Assembly (NCBI GenBank): GCA_016185425.1
Contig: JACPNQ010000035.1
Span: 188,001 to 252,000, forward strand
Origin: Acidobacteriota bacterium
GTDB lineage: Bacteria; Acidobacteriota; Terriglobia; Bryobacterales; Bryobacteraceae
Reading direction: 5' to 3'
DNA: 64,000 nucleotides
Position numbers and translations under genes: made by a program. The notes beneath the pieces are model-generated. The model searched no databases. It worked only from the letters and a program-made list of their open reading frames with translations, and was not told the DNA's origin. Every line of letters starts with the position of its first letter. Position 1 is the first letter of the stretch. This document shows positions 31,133 to 40,549 of this stretch, piece after piece.

Positions 31133-33775
31133 ATGTGGAAGCGCGTCTGGTCCCGCCGCAAATTTGAAGAGAAGATGCAGGAGGAGCTCCGCTTCCACAT
31201 TGAGGAGTACACGGCGGATCTGATTCGCTCCGGCATTCCAGCGGAGGAGGCGGCGCGGCGGGCGCGGGTTGAGTTCGGTTCCGCGGCCAGCGTGCAGGAG
31301 GAGTGCCGCCAGGCGAGGGGATTGCTATTTTTCGATGAACTGAAGCGGCAAATCCGGCACGCCTCCCGGCTATTGCGAAAATCGCCGGGATTCACGATGA
31401 CGGCGATATTGACGCTCGGTGTATGTATTGGCGCGAATCTCACACTGTTCGCTGTTGTGGACGCGATTCTGCTTCGCCCGCTCCCATTTCCCGAACCTGA
31501 ACGGCTCGTAACGATCTTCAACACCTACCCGAAGGCGAACGTGGAGAGGGACGGCTCATCGATCACGAACTACTATGAGCGGCGCGGCCGTATTGCGGCT
31601 TTTGCATCGCTATCGATGTACCGGCAAGGTTCGGGGATCGTTGGCGAGCCCGGGTATACGGAACGCGAGATCATCAACCGGGTTACGCCGGAGTTCTTCG
31701 GCACTCTTGGGACGAGGCCGGTGCTTGGGCGTGTCTTCACGGAGGAAGAGACAACGCCGGCGACTGATAAGGCGGTTATTCTGACGGACGGCTATTGGCG
31801 CGAGCGGTTCAACGCCGATCCCAACATCGCCGGACGGCGGGTTCGTATTGATGGCATCGCGAACACGGTCGTTGGCGTCTTGCCGGCCGGATTCCGGTTC
31901 CTGTCATCGGAAGCGCGGCTATACGCGCCGTTTTCGTCCTCGCCAGAGGAGCGGACGTCCGGCAACCGGCACTCCGGAGGAAACGCGAAACATCTGATCG
32001 CACGCATGGCTCCCGGCGCAACCATCGAGCAGGCCCAGTCGCAGATCGATGCACAGAACGCGGCGCTTGACCGCGACAATCCGAGGGCCGCGATGATGGC
32101 CGAAGCGGGATTTCGCTCGCTTGTCGTCTCGCTGCACGGCGATCACACGGCCGGTGTCCGGACGATTCTTCTCTGCCTGCAGGCGGGGGCACTGGGGCTA
32201 TTGATTATCGGCGGCGTCAACCTGATGAACCTGCTTCTCATCCGCGCAAGTAGCCGCGCGAAGGAGATTGCGGTACGGCAGGCATTAGGCGCCACGTGGT
32301 GGCATGTGATCGCTGAGAGTGGAACGGAGATCGTGGCCTTGGCCTTTGCAGGAGGCATACTCGGGATTGCGATCGGAGCATTCGGCGTTCAGGCCGTGAT
32401 CCGGTTCGGCGCGGACAGATTACCCCTGGGCAGCCAGATCGGCATGAATGCGCAACTTGTTGTCGCGACGATAGCAGGCTCATCTTTACTGGGCGTGCTG
32501 ATGACGATTCCGATTGCGTGGTTTCATCTCCGTAACCATGCGGCGATTCAAACGGAATCGCGGAGCACAACCGCCGGACGCGCGGCACAGCGGCTGCGCC
32601 ATGCATTCATCACCGGGCAGATTGCCCTGGCGCTGGTGCTCTTAACGGGAGCGGGGCTGCTGGGACTGAGCCTGGAGAAGGCGATGGCGGTGCCGCCCGG
32701 GTTCCGCGCGGATCATGTGCTGACCGGCCAGCTATCGGTGTCATGGAACGTCTATCGCAACTGGCCGAGCCGGCTTGGCTTCAATGAACGTCTGCTGAAC
32801 GAGCTTCGCGGGCAGCCCGGCGTGGTGTCCGCTGGGATCGCGAGCAACGTGCCGCTCAGTGGCAATAGCGGGAAGAGCGCGGCTACGGTAATCGGGTACG
32901 CACGGAGGCCGGGCGAATCGCCGCGAGGTCTTTATTCTTACGGAGTGGACGGCGATTACTTTGCCGCGATGGGGTTCGCGCTACGCGAAGGCCGGTTTCT
33001 GAACGCCGCGGATACACGCGGGAAGGTACCAGTCTGCGTGGTGGATGAAGATTTTGCGCGCTATTATTGGGCGGGCAAGACGGCGATCGGTCAACAGCTA
33101 TTTCAAGGCGCGAGCGCGGGCCGCGAACAGGACGCTTTCACGGTGGTGGGCGTAGTGGGAGCGGTGAAGCAATCCGAGCTTACCGATGAAGCGCCTCACG
33201 GGGCGGTCTACTATCCGTACGTCATGCGTTCGGATCCGTCCGTGATTGTCGCGATTCGATCGCAACAGCCGCCGGAGAGTCTCGTACCGGCGCTGCAGAG
33301 AGCGGTTCGCCAGATCGATCCGGAAGTTCCCATTACCGGCATCCGCACGATGGAGGCCCGTATCGATCAGAGCCTGGTGACGCGCCGCTCGCCGGCGTTG
33401 CTCGCAGGGCTGTTTTCCGTGGTTGCGCTGCTGCTGACGGCGCTTGGGACTTATGGGGTGCTTAGCTACGCCGTTGCTCAGCGGCGGCGGGAGATTGGCG
33501 TTCGAGTGGCACTTGGCGCGCGGCCGGAAAGTATTCGCGCGCAGTTCCTTTCGATCGCGTTGCGGCTTTTGGCGGCGGGCACGGTACTCGGCCTGTTCGG
33601 CGCGTGGCTTACGGGCCAGGCGATGCGGACGATCCTGTTCCATGTGCCGCCATTCCACCTGGCGACGCTGCTGGCGGCGGCGTTGACGATCGGCGCCGTC
33701 TCGCTTGCCGCATGTCTGATACCGTCTTCGCGGGCGGCGAGGATATCACCGATGGAGGCGCTGGCTGACGACTAG
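31133..33775 (+). CDS. ABC transporter permease, ADOP/MacB-FtsX type
   Basis: 880 residues. N-terminal permease-prefix domain (MQEELRFHIEEYTADLIRSG, then AARRARVEFGS) is specific to the acidobacterial duplicated orphan permeases (TIGR03434). Two MacB-like halves follow, each a periplasmic domain plus FtsX helices; the first TM is at about 85-105 (GFTMTAILTLGVCIGANLTL), and the C-terminal helices end in SSRAARISPMEALADD. No ATPase gene is adjacent, as expected for orphan ADOPs. The stop is TAG within a CTAG shared with the convergent gene's stop. Likely mechanotransmission or lipid/peptide handling; not resolved. Confidence 0.93.
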   Translation: MWKRVWSRRKFEEKMQEELRFHIEEYTADLIRSGIPAEEAARRARVEFGSAASVQEECRQARGLLFFDELKRQIRHASRLLRKSPGFTMTAILTLGVCIGANLTLFAVVDAILLRPLPFPEPERLVTIFNTYPKANVERDGSSITNYYERRGRIAAFASLSMYRQGSGIVGEPGYTEREIINRVTPEFFGTLGTRPVLGRVFTEEETTPATDKAVILTDGYWRERFNADPNIAGRRVRIDGIANTVVGVLPAGFRFLSSEARLYAPFSSSPEERTSGNRHSGGNAKHLIARMAPGATIEQAQSQIDAQNAALDRDNPRAAMMAEAGFRSLVVSLHGDHTAGVRTILLCLQAGALGLLIIGGVNLMNLLLIRASSRAKEIAVRQALGATWWHVIAESGTEIVALAFAGGILGIAIGAFGVQAVIRFGADRLPLGSQIGMNAQLVVATIAGSSLLGVLMTIPIAWFHLRNHAAIQTESRSTTAGRAAQRLRHAFITGQIALALVLLTGAGLLGLSLEKAMAVPPGFRADHVLTGQLSVSWNVYRNWPSRLGFNERLLNELRGQPGVVSAGIASNVPLSGNSGKSAATVIGYARRPGESPRGLYSYGVDGDYFAAMGFALREGRFLNAADTRGKVPVCVVDEDFARYYWAGKTAIGQQLFQGASAGREQDAFTVVGVVGAVKQSELTDEAPHGAVYYPYVMRSDPSVIVAIRSQQPPESLVPALQRAVRQIDPEVPITGIRTMEARIDQSLVTRRSPALLAGLFSVVALLLTALGTYGVLSYAVAQRRREIGVRVALGARPESIRAQFLSIALRLLAAGTVLGLFGAWLTGQAMRTILFHVPPFHLATLLAAALTIGAVSLAACLIPSSRAARISPMEALADD

Positions 33776-35478
33776 GGCAGCGCCTTCACTACAGGAAGCA
33801 CGATCGCCGATGGCTTCATGCCTCCGTGGAAGATGGTGTTCTTCGCTTTCCGGCCCACGCCGGCAGTGGCCAGCGGATCGCCGGTATTGGGGTTCACGCT
33901 GAACTGCGGGAAGTTGCTGGACATGATGTCGACACGGATTTTGTGGCCCGGCAGGAAGACGTTGGCGGTGCCCACCATGTCGACGGTGAACTCGTAGGTC
34001 TGGCCGGGCTTCAGGAGCCGCACACGGTCCAGCCCTTCGCGGAATCTTGCCCGCAGTATGCCTTCGGCGATGTTCATCGCGTAGCCGTTCGGGGCGACAT
34101 CGACCAGCTTCACCATCCAATCTGTGTCAGGGCCGTCGGTCGCGGCGTGGAGGGTCATCTTTACCGGGCCGGCTATTGTCAGCGGTTCGGTCATCGCGGG
34201 CGAAGTATAACTCAGCACATCCGCCCGCGATTCGATCTTGCGCTGATCTACGGGACCGGCAATCGTCGGAGTGCCGCAGCAATTATTTCCGCCGAGTGTG
34301 GGAACGGGGTTCTCGGGATCGGACACATACGACAGGTCTCCGGGCGCGGCCGGCCTGTCGAAGCTCAGACCGCGATCCGCCGTCAAATACAGAGACTTAT
34401 AATCTGTCCCTGGAATGGGCCAATCGGCTTCCTTTCGCCACTGATTGGCGCCCATGTAATAGATCTCGACGGGCGGTTCTTTGTCAACGCCGTTCTGCTC
34501 ATTTTTCAGCCAGCGGTCAAACCAGCGGAGTTCGTAGTCAAAGAGATTGCGCATCGCGCCGGGGCCGAAGTCGATTTCGCCGTATTTCTGGCTGGCGCCA
34601 TGACCCCAGGGACCGACCACCATTCGAGCGCCCTTGCTCTTCATGCCGACATACCCGTTGATGGTGCCTGCGAGGAAGATGTCCCACCATCCGCCGAACG
34701 TGTGCACGGGCACTTTGATCTTGTCGAAGCGATCCTCGACCGACGCGGCTTTCCAATACGTGTCGTAGGTCTCGTGCTGCATCCAGTCGCGGTAATGGGC
34801 CACTTTGGAGCCGCTGCTCTTCAAATCCATTTCGCCGAGCGGCGCGCCGCGCAAGACGTAGTCATACCGCATATCCGCCGGAATAACGTTTCCGGTGTGC
34901 CAGGTCTGCGGCTGCATAATGCGGTGCGGCATGCGCACCACGCCCCATCCGAAGTTAAACGACAGCCGGAACGCTCCGCCGAAATAGGCCCAGTTGTGGT
35001 AAATGCTCGTCGAGGCTACTGCGGGGAACATGGCCAGTAAGCTTGGCGGTGTCCCGGCTCCGGCCAGCCATTGGTTGTTGCCCAAGTACGAGCCGCCGAA
35101 TGAACCAACGCGCCCATTCGACCATGGCTGCTTAGCGGCCCATTCAATGGTGTCGTAGCCGTCCTTGCCCTCGTCCGTGAACGGCGTCCACTTGCCGTCG
35201 CTTTCGAATCGCCCGCGGACATCCTGGTTTACGACTACGTAGCCGCGTTCGGCGAAGTGGAACAGCGCCGCGTGCACGCCGTCGCGTTGGGTGCCGTACG
35301 GCGTGCGAGTTACCATTACGGGAAACTTGCCCTCCCGCGCGGGACGATAGATATCGGCGTACAGGTTCACGCCGTCCCGCATCTTCACCGCGACGTGACT
35401 GTCCACACGGACCTTCTCCTGGGCGGTCAATCCTACCGCCAGCACAAGGCATGTAACGCACCATTCGATTCGCTGCAT
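33772..35478 (-). CDS. Secreted CocE/NonD-family (S15) hydrolase
   Basis: 568 residues from ATG 35478, which gives a signal peptide (MQRIEWCVTCLVLAVGLTAQ). X-Pro dipeptidyl-peptidase/CocE fold: DGVNLYADIYRPAREGKFPV, nucleophile Ser in VGSFGGSYLGNNQW, the conserved WAAKQPWSNGRVG, the HTFGGWWDIF segment, the His region VVGPWGHGASQKYG, and a C-terminal jelly-roll domain (about 370-568). It would cleave esters or N-terminal peptides outside the cytoplasm; the substrate cannot be told. Both this gene's stop and that of the convergent permease are read from one CTAG. Confidence 0.88.
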   Translation of the reverse strand: MQRIEWCVTCLVLAVGLTAQEKVRVDSHVAVKMRDGVNLYADIYRPAREGKFPVMVTRTPYGTQRDGVHAALFHFAERGYVVVNQDVRGRFESDGKWTPFTDEGKDGYDTIEWAAKQPWSNGRVGSFGGSYLGNNQWLAGAGTPPSLLAMFPAVASTSIYHNWAYFGGAFRLSFNFGWGVVRMPHRIMQPQTWHTGNVIPADMRYDYVLRGAPLGEMDLKSSGSKVAHYRDWMQHETYDTYWKAASVEDRFDKIKVPVHTFGGWWDIFLAGTINGYVGMKSKGARMVVGPWGHGASQKYGEIDFGPGAMRNLFDYELRWFDRWLKNEQNGVDKEPPVEIYYMGANQWRKEADWPIPGTDYKSLYLTADRGLSFDRPAAPGDLSYVSDPENPVPTLGGNNCCGTPTIAGPVDQRKIESRADVLSYTSPAMTEPLTIAGPVKMTLHAATDGPDTDWMVKLVDVAPNGYAMNIAEGILRARFREGLDRVRLLKPGQTYEFTVDMVGTANVFLPGHKIRVDIMSSNFPQFSVNPNTGDPLATAGVGRKAKNTIFHGGMKPSAIVLPVVKALP

Positions 35479-35525
35479 CTTGAGAGCATATCCCTTACTA
35501 TCAGACAAGCGAGACAAGCACCCGT

Positions 35526-37145
35526 ATGCTCAGACTTCTAATGCCGCTACTGTTGGCCGCGGCGCATCTCTGCGCACAGCAGCCACTTGAGATCATCCGC
35601 GCCACGTACGGCGCCGGGACAACGCAGGCCGACGTCACCAGCCGCGTCCAATCCTACATCGTCAACGGCGCTATTCAGATTCCCGTCAACGCCGGCACAA
35701 TGGGCGGCGACCCCGTTCCCAACACGCCGAAGATTCTCACGGTCATCTACCGCCTGGGCAATCAGCGCCGCACCATCCGCATCAGCGACTTCGACACGCT
35801 CCGCCTGGGCGGCGACGCCAATACCGGAGCTTTGCGCATCACCAAGGCCCAGTATGGCGATGGCCGCCGCATGAAGGATGTTGCCGATGTCCTCACAAGC
35901 AAAATCAGCGCGAATCGACTGGAACTCGTTATCTCCAACAACAATCTCGGCGGCGATCCGGCGCCGGCGGTGAAGAAATACATCGCCGTTGTCTACGACT
36001 ACAACGGCCGCACCGGAAATGTGAAGGTCAACGAGGGCGACACGCTCCTCCTCCCCACGAACAACGACGCACCGGTCTCCAACCTCCGCATCATTCGCGC
36101 ACTCTACACCAGCCGGCGCGGCTCCGTCGACGTGTCCAACGCGCTCTCGCGCCAGATCTCGAACGACGGCCTCGAACTCACGGTTAACTCAGCCTCCCTC
36201 GGAGCGGATCCGGCTCCCGGAGTCATCAAGACGCTCGCTGTTGTCTATGAGCTGAACGGCCTGCGGCAATCGGTCAATGTGAAAGACGGCGAGGTTCTCC
36301 GTATCAACCGCGCCGCGCCCGTGCCCACTCTTCGCATCATTCGCGCTTCCTACGGCTCAGGCCGCCGCGCTAACGCCGACGTTACCGCCGCGGTCACAAA
36401 CCGCGTCAGCAACAATACGCTGGAGCTTCCCGTTAATGGCGACACGCTTGGGATCGATCCCGCGATCGGCTCGACCAAAACCCTTACGGTGGAGTACGAG
36501 TTGGACGGACAGCGGCAGGTTGCCACAGCGCGCGATACAGAGACGCTCTTTCTGCCACCCGTCACTTCCCTGACGATTTACTCCGCGACGTACGGCGTGC
36601 CCGGCCGCTCGATCAATGCCACGCAGGCCGTGGCCGCGCGTGTATCCAACTATCGCGCAGAGATTCCCGTCAACGATGCCACGCTTGGCGGCGACCCGGC
36701 GCCGAACGTGGTGAAGACCCTTACCGTTGAATACGAGGTCAACGGCCGGCGCACCATTGCCACCGCGCAGGATGGCCAGACGCTGCGCCTCCCCGGCGGC
36801 GGGACCGCGGCGACGGTGCCCATGCCGGTCACTCCGGTTCCGGGGACGCGTCCGGTGGATGTCGATGTTGTCCGTTCTCGCGGCGCGTGCCTCTACCGCC
36901 AGCCGAACTATACAGGCGATCCGGTGTGCCTCTCTCGCGGACAGGACCTACCTGTGGTTTCCCTCTCGCAGGGAGGCTTCCGTTCGGTGCGGCTCAACGG
37001 CGCGACGCTCGATGTCTATGAGCAGCCCAACTTCGGCGGCCGCACACAGACTCTCTCCAGCGATTCGCCCGACCTGCTGCAAGTGCCCGGCGCCTGGTGG
37101 CGCTATGACTCCGCGGCTCCCGTGCAATCGGTCCGCGCGCGCTAG
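35526..37145 (+). CDS. Secreted five-repeat DUF3395-like protein with beta/gamma-crystallin domain
   Basis: 539 residues, signal peptide 1-18. Five tandem repeats of about 80 residues (about 21-100, 101-182, 183-265, 266-347, 348-428), each with the scheme I-x-A-x-Y-G, D-V-T, LGGDPAP and a LxVxYExNG strand; this matches the DUF3395 domain best known from DnaJ C11 C-termini. A Pro/Gly linker leads to about 90 C-terminal residues with two crystallin-like Greek-key starts, CLYRQPNYTGDPVCL and LDVYEQPNFGGRTQTLS. The mix suggests an extracellular binding or structural protein. The function is unknown. Confidence 0.75.
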   Translation: MLRLLMPLLLAAAHLCAQQPLEIIRATYGAGTTQADVTSRVQSYIVNGAIQIPVNAGTMGGDPVPNTPKILTVIYRLGNQRRTIRISDFDTLRLGGDANTGALRITKAQYGDGRRMKDVADVLTSKISANRLELVISNNNLGGDPAPAVKKYIAVVYDYNGRTGNVKVNEGDTLLLPTNNDAPVSNLRIIRALYTSRRGSVDVSNALSRQISNDGLELTVNSASLGADPAPGVIKTLAVVYELNGLRQSVNVKDGEVLRINRAAPVPTLRIIRASYGSGRRANADVTAAVTNRVSNNTLELPVNGDTLGIDPAIGSTKTLTVEYELDGQRQVATARDTETLFLPPVTSLTIYSATYGVPGRSINATQAVAARVSNYRAEIPVNDATLGGDPAPNVVKTLTVEYEVNGRRTIATAQDGQTLRLPGGGTAATVPMPVTPVPGTRPVDVDVVRSRGACLYRQPNYTGDPVCLSRGQDLPVVSLSQGGFRSVRLNGATLDVYEQPNFGGRTQTLSSDSPDLLQVPGAWWRYDSAAPVQSVRAR

Positions 37146-37990
37146 AGCAGCAGTTTCAGCAGTAGAGTCATGGTCGCGATCGCGGCGGCCGGCGGATCGA
37201 TGTGCGTGTCGCCGTGATTTAGAAACGCCCGCGCGTACAGTTCTCCCACCACCGCGCCGCCCACGCCCGCCGCCAAGCCCGCATAGAGATTGCCGCCGGT
37301 CATCCCCGCCGCAATCGCCGCCGGGAGTGCAATATGATGCCACACCGGGACGGTTGTGCCGTGATGCAGGAATATCAGGCCCGTCGCGGCGAAGCCGAAA
37401 CCGGTCACGTCGCCGCCCTTATCCGCGCCGATGACCTTAAAGAGGAACGCTGAGGATAATCCCAACACCGCCCCGATCGCGGCCACCTGCGGCCAGTCGC
37501 GCTGAAACGCCAGCCATTCGCCGGGCGTTTTCCGGTCGCCCATCAGGCCTGTTTTTCCGAATACCAGGCGCACCAGCACCGCCGACAAAAACACGGTAAG
37601 CGCGATGGGATCCGTCAATGGTCCTAGCGGTGTCGCGGCGATTCCCGCTTGCATCAAGAATCCGATTGCACCGAAGAGGCCGCCCACCAGAAGCACATCC
37701 GGGCGATTCACGCCGGCCAGTCCGCGGCCGATGTCGCGGCCCGTCTGGTGGTGGCCCTGTTTCGCCGCGAATGCCGCCGCCGCCACGCCGCCCGCGAAGC
37801 TGATGTGCGGGCCAAGCAGCGGGCCGAACGCAACATTCCCAATGAACTCTTTCCCGCCGCCGCCCGCAGCGACCGCAACGCCGATCAGCACGAAGATGCC
37901 GGTGAAAATGAAAGCGGCGCTTGCGCCCAGCGCGGCGCCCAACGCGCCTCCGGCGAAGGCTACGGGCAGTAGGGACCAGTCGATCGTCAT
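37142..37990 (-). CDS. Polytopic membrane protein, unknown family
   Basis: 282 residues made largely of Gly/Ala-rich hydrophobic helices, seven to eight by eye, starting MTIDWSLLPVAFAGGALGAA. Notable conserved-looking polar spots inside helices or loops are GPHISFAGG, AKQGHHQTG, FLHHGTTVPVWHH and FLNHGDTHIDPPAA; the His clusters could bind metal. I do not recognise the family; a transporter or permease is a guess. The stop shares CTAG with the convergent DUF3395 protein gene. Confidence 0.7.
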   Translation of the reverse strand: MTIDWSLLPVAFAGGALGAALGASAAFIFTGIFVLIGVAVAAGGGGKEFIGNVAFGPLLGPHISFAGGVAAAAFAAKQGHHQTGRDIGRGLAGVNRPDVLLVGGLFGAIGFLMQAGIAATPLGPLTDPIALTVFLSAVLVRLVFGKTGLMGDRKTPGEWLAFQRDWPQVAAIGAVLGLSSAFLFKVIGADKGGDVTGFGFAATGLIFLHHGTTVPVWHHIALPAAIAAGMTGGNLYAGLAAGVGGAVVGELYARAFLNHGDTHIDPPAAAIATMTLLLKLLL

Positions 37991-38042
37991 AGAGCCAAGG
38001 ATGCTCAGTTTATCAGGTAGCGGGAAAGATTAGACTATTTCT

Positions 38043-39365
38043 GTGTATCTGCGAGCCACTCTCCTCCTCACCTTCGGAATCGCCGCTGCCGTCGCGCAGG
38101 ATCCGTACTGGCCGCAGTGGCGTGGTCCGCGCGCATCGGGATACGCACCCAAGGCACATGACCTTCCGGTGAAATGGTCCGAAACCGAGAACATTATCTG
38201 GAAGGCGAAGATGCCGAGCTGGAGCGCGGCGACGCCTGTGGTCTGGGGCGACGTCATCTACGTCACGACGGCTGAGACCGGTTTCGTCAACCCGACATAC
38301 GACACGCGCAAACTCAGCCGCGCCGCCGAAAAATCGTCCGACAAGATCTTCCTTCTTGCGCTCGACCGCAAGACCGGTAAGGAGAAGTGGCGCGTCGAAG
38401 CCGACCACGGCAATCAGCTCTTCCGCAAGCAGAACTCATCTTCGCCGTCGCCCATCACCGATGGCAAATACGTATGGCTGATGACCGGCAACGTGCGGCT
38501 GGTCTGCTTCACCACGGCCGGCAAGCCCGTCTGGAAGCGCGACCTGGTGGAGGATTACGGCCAGGTGGGCCTCAACCATGGCTATGCGTCGACACCGCTC
38601 CTTGATGGCGACCGTCTTTACGTGCAAGTGGTTCACGGCTACCGCTCGGACAATCCTTCTTACACCGCTGCGTTCGACAAACTCACCGGCAAGACGATTT
38701 GGAAAGAACTTCGCCCCGCGCCGGGCGTGCTGGAATCCAAAGACAACTACGGCACACCGCAAATGGCGGTCGTCAATGGCAGGAAGGAGATGGTCGTTTT
38801 CGGCGGCGACATCGCCACGGGCCAGGATCCCGACACGGGCAAGGAGCTGTGGCGCATCGGCGGCTTCAACCCGTCCGCGTTCCAGATGAACCGCACCATC
38901 GCGGGTCTCCTTGTTGTGGGAGATCAGGTCATCGTCGGCGGCAACCGCGGCAAACCGTACATCGCCTTCAAAGCCGGCGGGCGCGGCGACGTTACGGGCA
39001 AGAACGAAATGTGGATCAATGGCCACGGCGCCGACGTCCCCACGTCCACTACCGACGGTAGATACCTTTACGTGCTGAAGGACAACGGGACGATGAATTG
39101 CCTGGAACTCAACACGGGCAAACCCGTTTATGAAAGCCAGCGTATCGAACTCGGCACCTACAGCTCCTCGCCGCTGCTTGCCGACGGCAAGCTCTACAAC
39201 ATCAACGAGGACGGCACGACGTCGGTGGTGAAGGCCGGCCCCCAATTCGAGATGCTCGGCGTGAACAAGCTGGATGGCTATACGCTTGCGAGTCCGATCG
39301 CCGTCGACGACCAGCTCTTCATTCGCACAGGTGAGGCGCTCTACTGCATCGGCCGGAAGAAGTGA
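38043..39365 (+). CDS. Secreted PQQ-type beta-propeller protein
   Basis: 440 residues from GTG 38043, with a signal peptide (YLRATLLLTFGIAAAVAQ). WD/PQQ-like blades recur: YWPQWRGPRASGY, VKWSETENIIWKAKMPSWS, LALDRKTGKEKWRVE, AFDKLTGKTIWKELR, TGKELWRIGGFN and CLELNTGKPVYESQR. This is the BamB/PQQ-dehydrogenase-like propeller common in Acidobacteria and Planctomycetes. No PQQ-ligand Asp/Glu pattern of true dehydrogenases is clear, so catalysis is unlikely. The 3' end overlaps the convergent DUF1501 gene by 25 bases. Confidence 0.85.
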   Translation: MYLRATLLLTFGIAAAVAQDPYWPQWRGPRASGYAPKAHDLPVKWSETENIIWKAKMPSWSAATPVVWGDVIYVTTAETGFVNPTYDTRKLSRAAEKSSDKIFLLALDRKTGKEKWRVEADHGNQLFRKQNSSSPSPITDGKYVWLMTGNVRLVCFTTAGKPVWKRDLVEDYGQVGLNHGYASTPLLDGDRLYVQVVHGYRSDNPSYTAAFDKLTGKTIWKELRPAPGVLESKDNYGTPQMAVVNGRKEMVVFGGDIATGQDPDTGKELWRIGGFNPSAFQMNRTIAGLLVVGDQVIVGGNRGKPYIAFKAGGRGDVTGKNEMWINGHGADVPTSTTDGRYLYVLKDNGTMNCLELNTGKPVYESQRIELGTYSSSPLLADGKLYNINEDGTTSVVKAGPQFEMLGVNKLDGYTLASPIAVDDQLFIRTGEALYCIGRKK

Positions 39366-40537
39366 AGCGGCTTCGCTTCATATCCGGGGAAGATCTTCGC
39401 CATGTCCTGCGTTCCGGAGTGGTGCTGCACAACTCCTGAGAGCACATCGCGGAAGTCCGTCGTTACAGCCAGATCACGGCGCTCGTAGAGCTGTTCCGGC
39501 TCCAGCCCGGGCCAGTTGCCGAGCACCTTACCGCCCTGCACATCGCCGCCCAGCGCGAACATCACGTTGGCATGCCCGTGATCCGTCCCGCGGTTCCCGT
39601 TTTCCTTCGCGGTGCGGCCGAACTCCGACATCGAAACCACGGTCACGCCGGCCATCCGCGCGCCCAGGTCCTGATGGAATGCCGCCAGCGACTGGGCAAA
39701 ATCGCCGAGCAGGCGTTCGAGCGCGGGCGCCTGCCCAACGTGCGTATCCCATCCGGTGGTATCGGCGAACGCCACTTCCAACCCTGCATCCGCCTTGATC
39801 AACATTGCGATCTGTTGGAGGCTGGTCCCCAGCCGCGAGTTCGGATAATTGACGGTGGATGCCGGCTTGGATTTGCTAATCGACTCCAGCAGCTTTACCG
39901 CTTCGAACGTCTCTTTGCCCGTGCCCTTCAGCACAGTGTCCGTCGACTGCGAGTACATCGACATGAATTCGGACTGCGCGTTGTCGCGGACCTGGAAGCT
40001 GCCGATCGTGTTCATCGCCACGGCCGCATTCGGCCCGCGGAGGCTGCGCGCCAGCGTGCCACCCATCGACACGGCGCGAATGGGCGATGTCGCTTTCCGC
40101 GGCCCGATCGCGCGATTCAACCAGCCGTCGCGCGTCGCTTTGCGGCCCGGAGTTCCGGACTCCATGAAGTCCTGCGCATCGAAATGGGAGCGTGTCGGAT
40201 CGGGCGAGCCGGTCGCATGAATCGCGGCGAGCTGTTTGGCCTCCCACATCGGGTACAGCGGCTTCAGCGCGGGGTGGAGGCCGAAGAAACCGTCGAGTTC
40301 GACGATCGACTCGCGCGGTACCGCGAGCGCCGGCCGGAGTTCGGCGTAGCGCTTCTCGCCAAACGGGATGACGGCGTTCAGGCCGTCCATCGCGCCCCGT
40401 TGGAAGATCGCGACCAGGACGTGTTTGCCAGGGGTGCCGGCGAAAGCGGCGCGCGTTAGCCACGCGGGCGCCGCGCCAATTCCGAAGGCGGCGAGCGCCG
40501 CGTTTTTTACGAAGGCTCTGCGAGTGGTTGCAGTCAT
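39341..40537 (-). CDS. DUF1501 protein with Tat signal
   Basis: 398 residues, twin-arginine signal TTRRAFVKNAALAAFGIGAA. DUF1501 features are clear: VAIFQRGAMDGLNAVIPFGE near the start, RSHFDAQDFMESGTPG, GWDTHVGQ and EFGRTAKENGNRGTDHGHAN. The fold is related to sulfatases/alkaline phosphatases. It follows the DUF1800 gene by 12 bases, the usual partner. The pair is widespread in Acidobacteria and Planctomycetes and thought to act in the cell envelope; the reaction is unknown. Confidence 0.92.
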   Translation of the reverse strand: MTATTRRAFVKNAALAAFGIGAAPAWLTRAAFAGTPGKHVLVAIFQRGAMDGLNAVIPFGEKRYAELRPALAVPRESIVELDGFFGLHPALKPLYPMWEAKQLAAIHATGSPDPTRSHFDAQDFMESGTPGRKATRDGWLNRAIGPRKATSPIRAVSMGGTLARSLRGPNAAVAMNTIGSFQVRDNAQSEFMSMYSQSTDTVLKGTGKETFEAVKLLESISKSKPASTVNYPNSRLGTSLQQIAMLIKADAGLEVAFADTTGWDTHVGQAPALERLLGDFAQSLAAFHQDLGARMAGVTVVSMSEFGRTAKENGNRGTDHGHANVMFALGGDVQGGKVLGNWPGLEPEQLYERRDLAVTTDFRDVLSGVVQHHSGTQDMAKIFPGYEAKPLHFFRPMQ

Positions 40538-40549
40538 TGGGTTCCTCCC

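Noticed and set aside
33826..35040. Plus-strand frame of 404 codons opposite the CocE-like hydrolase
   Set aside because: His/Arg-rich shadow; the hydrolase motifs are on the minus strand.
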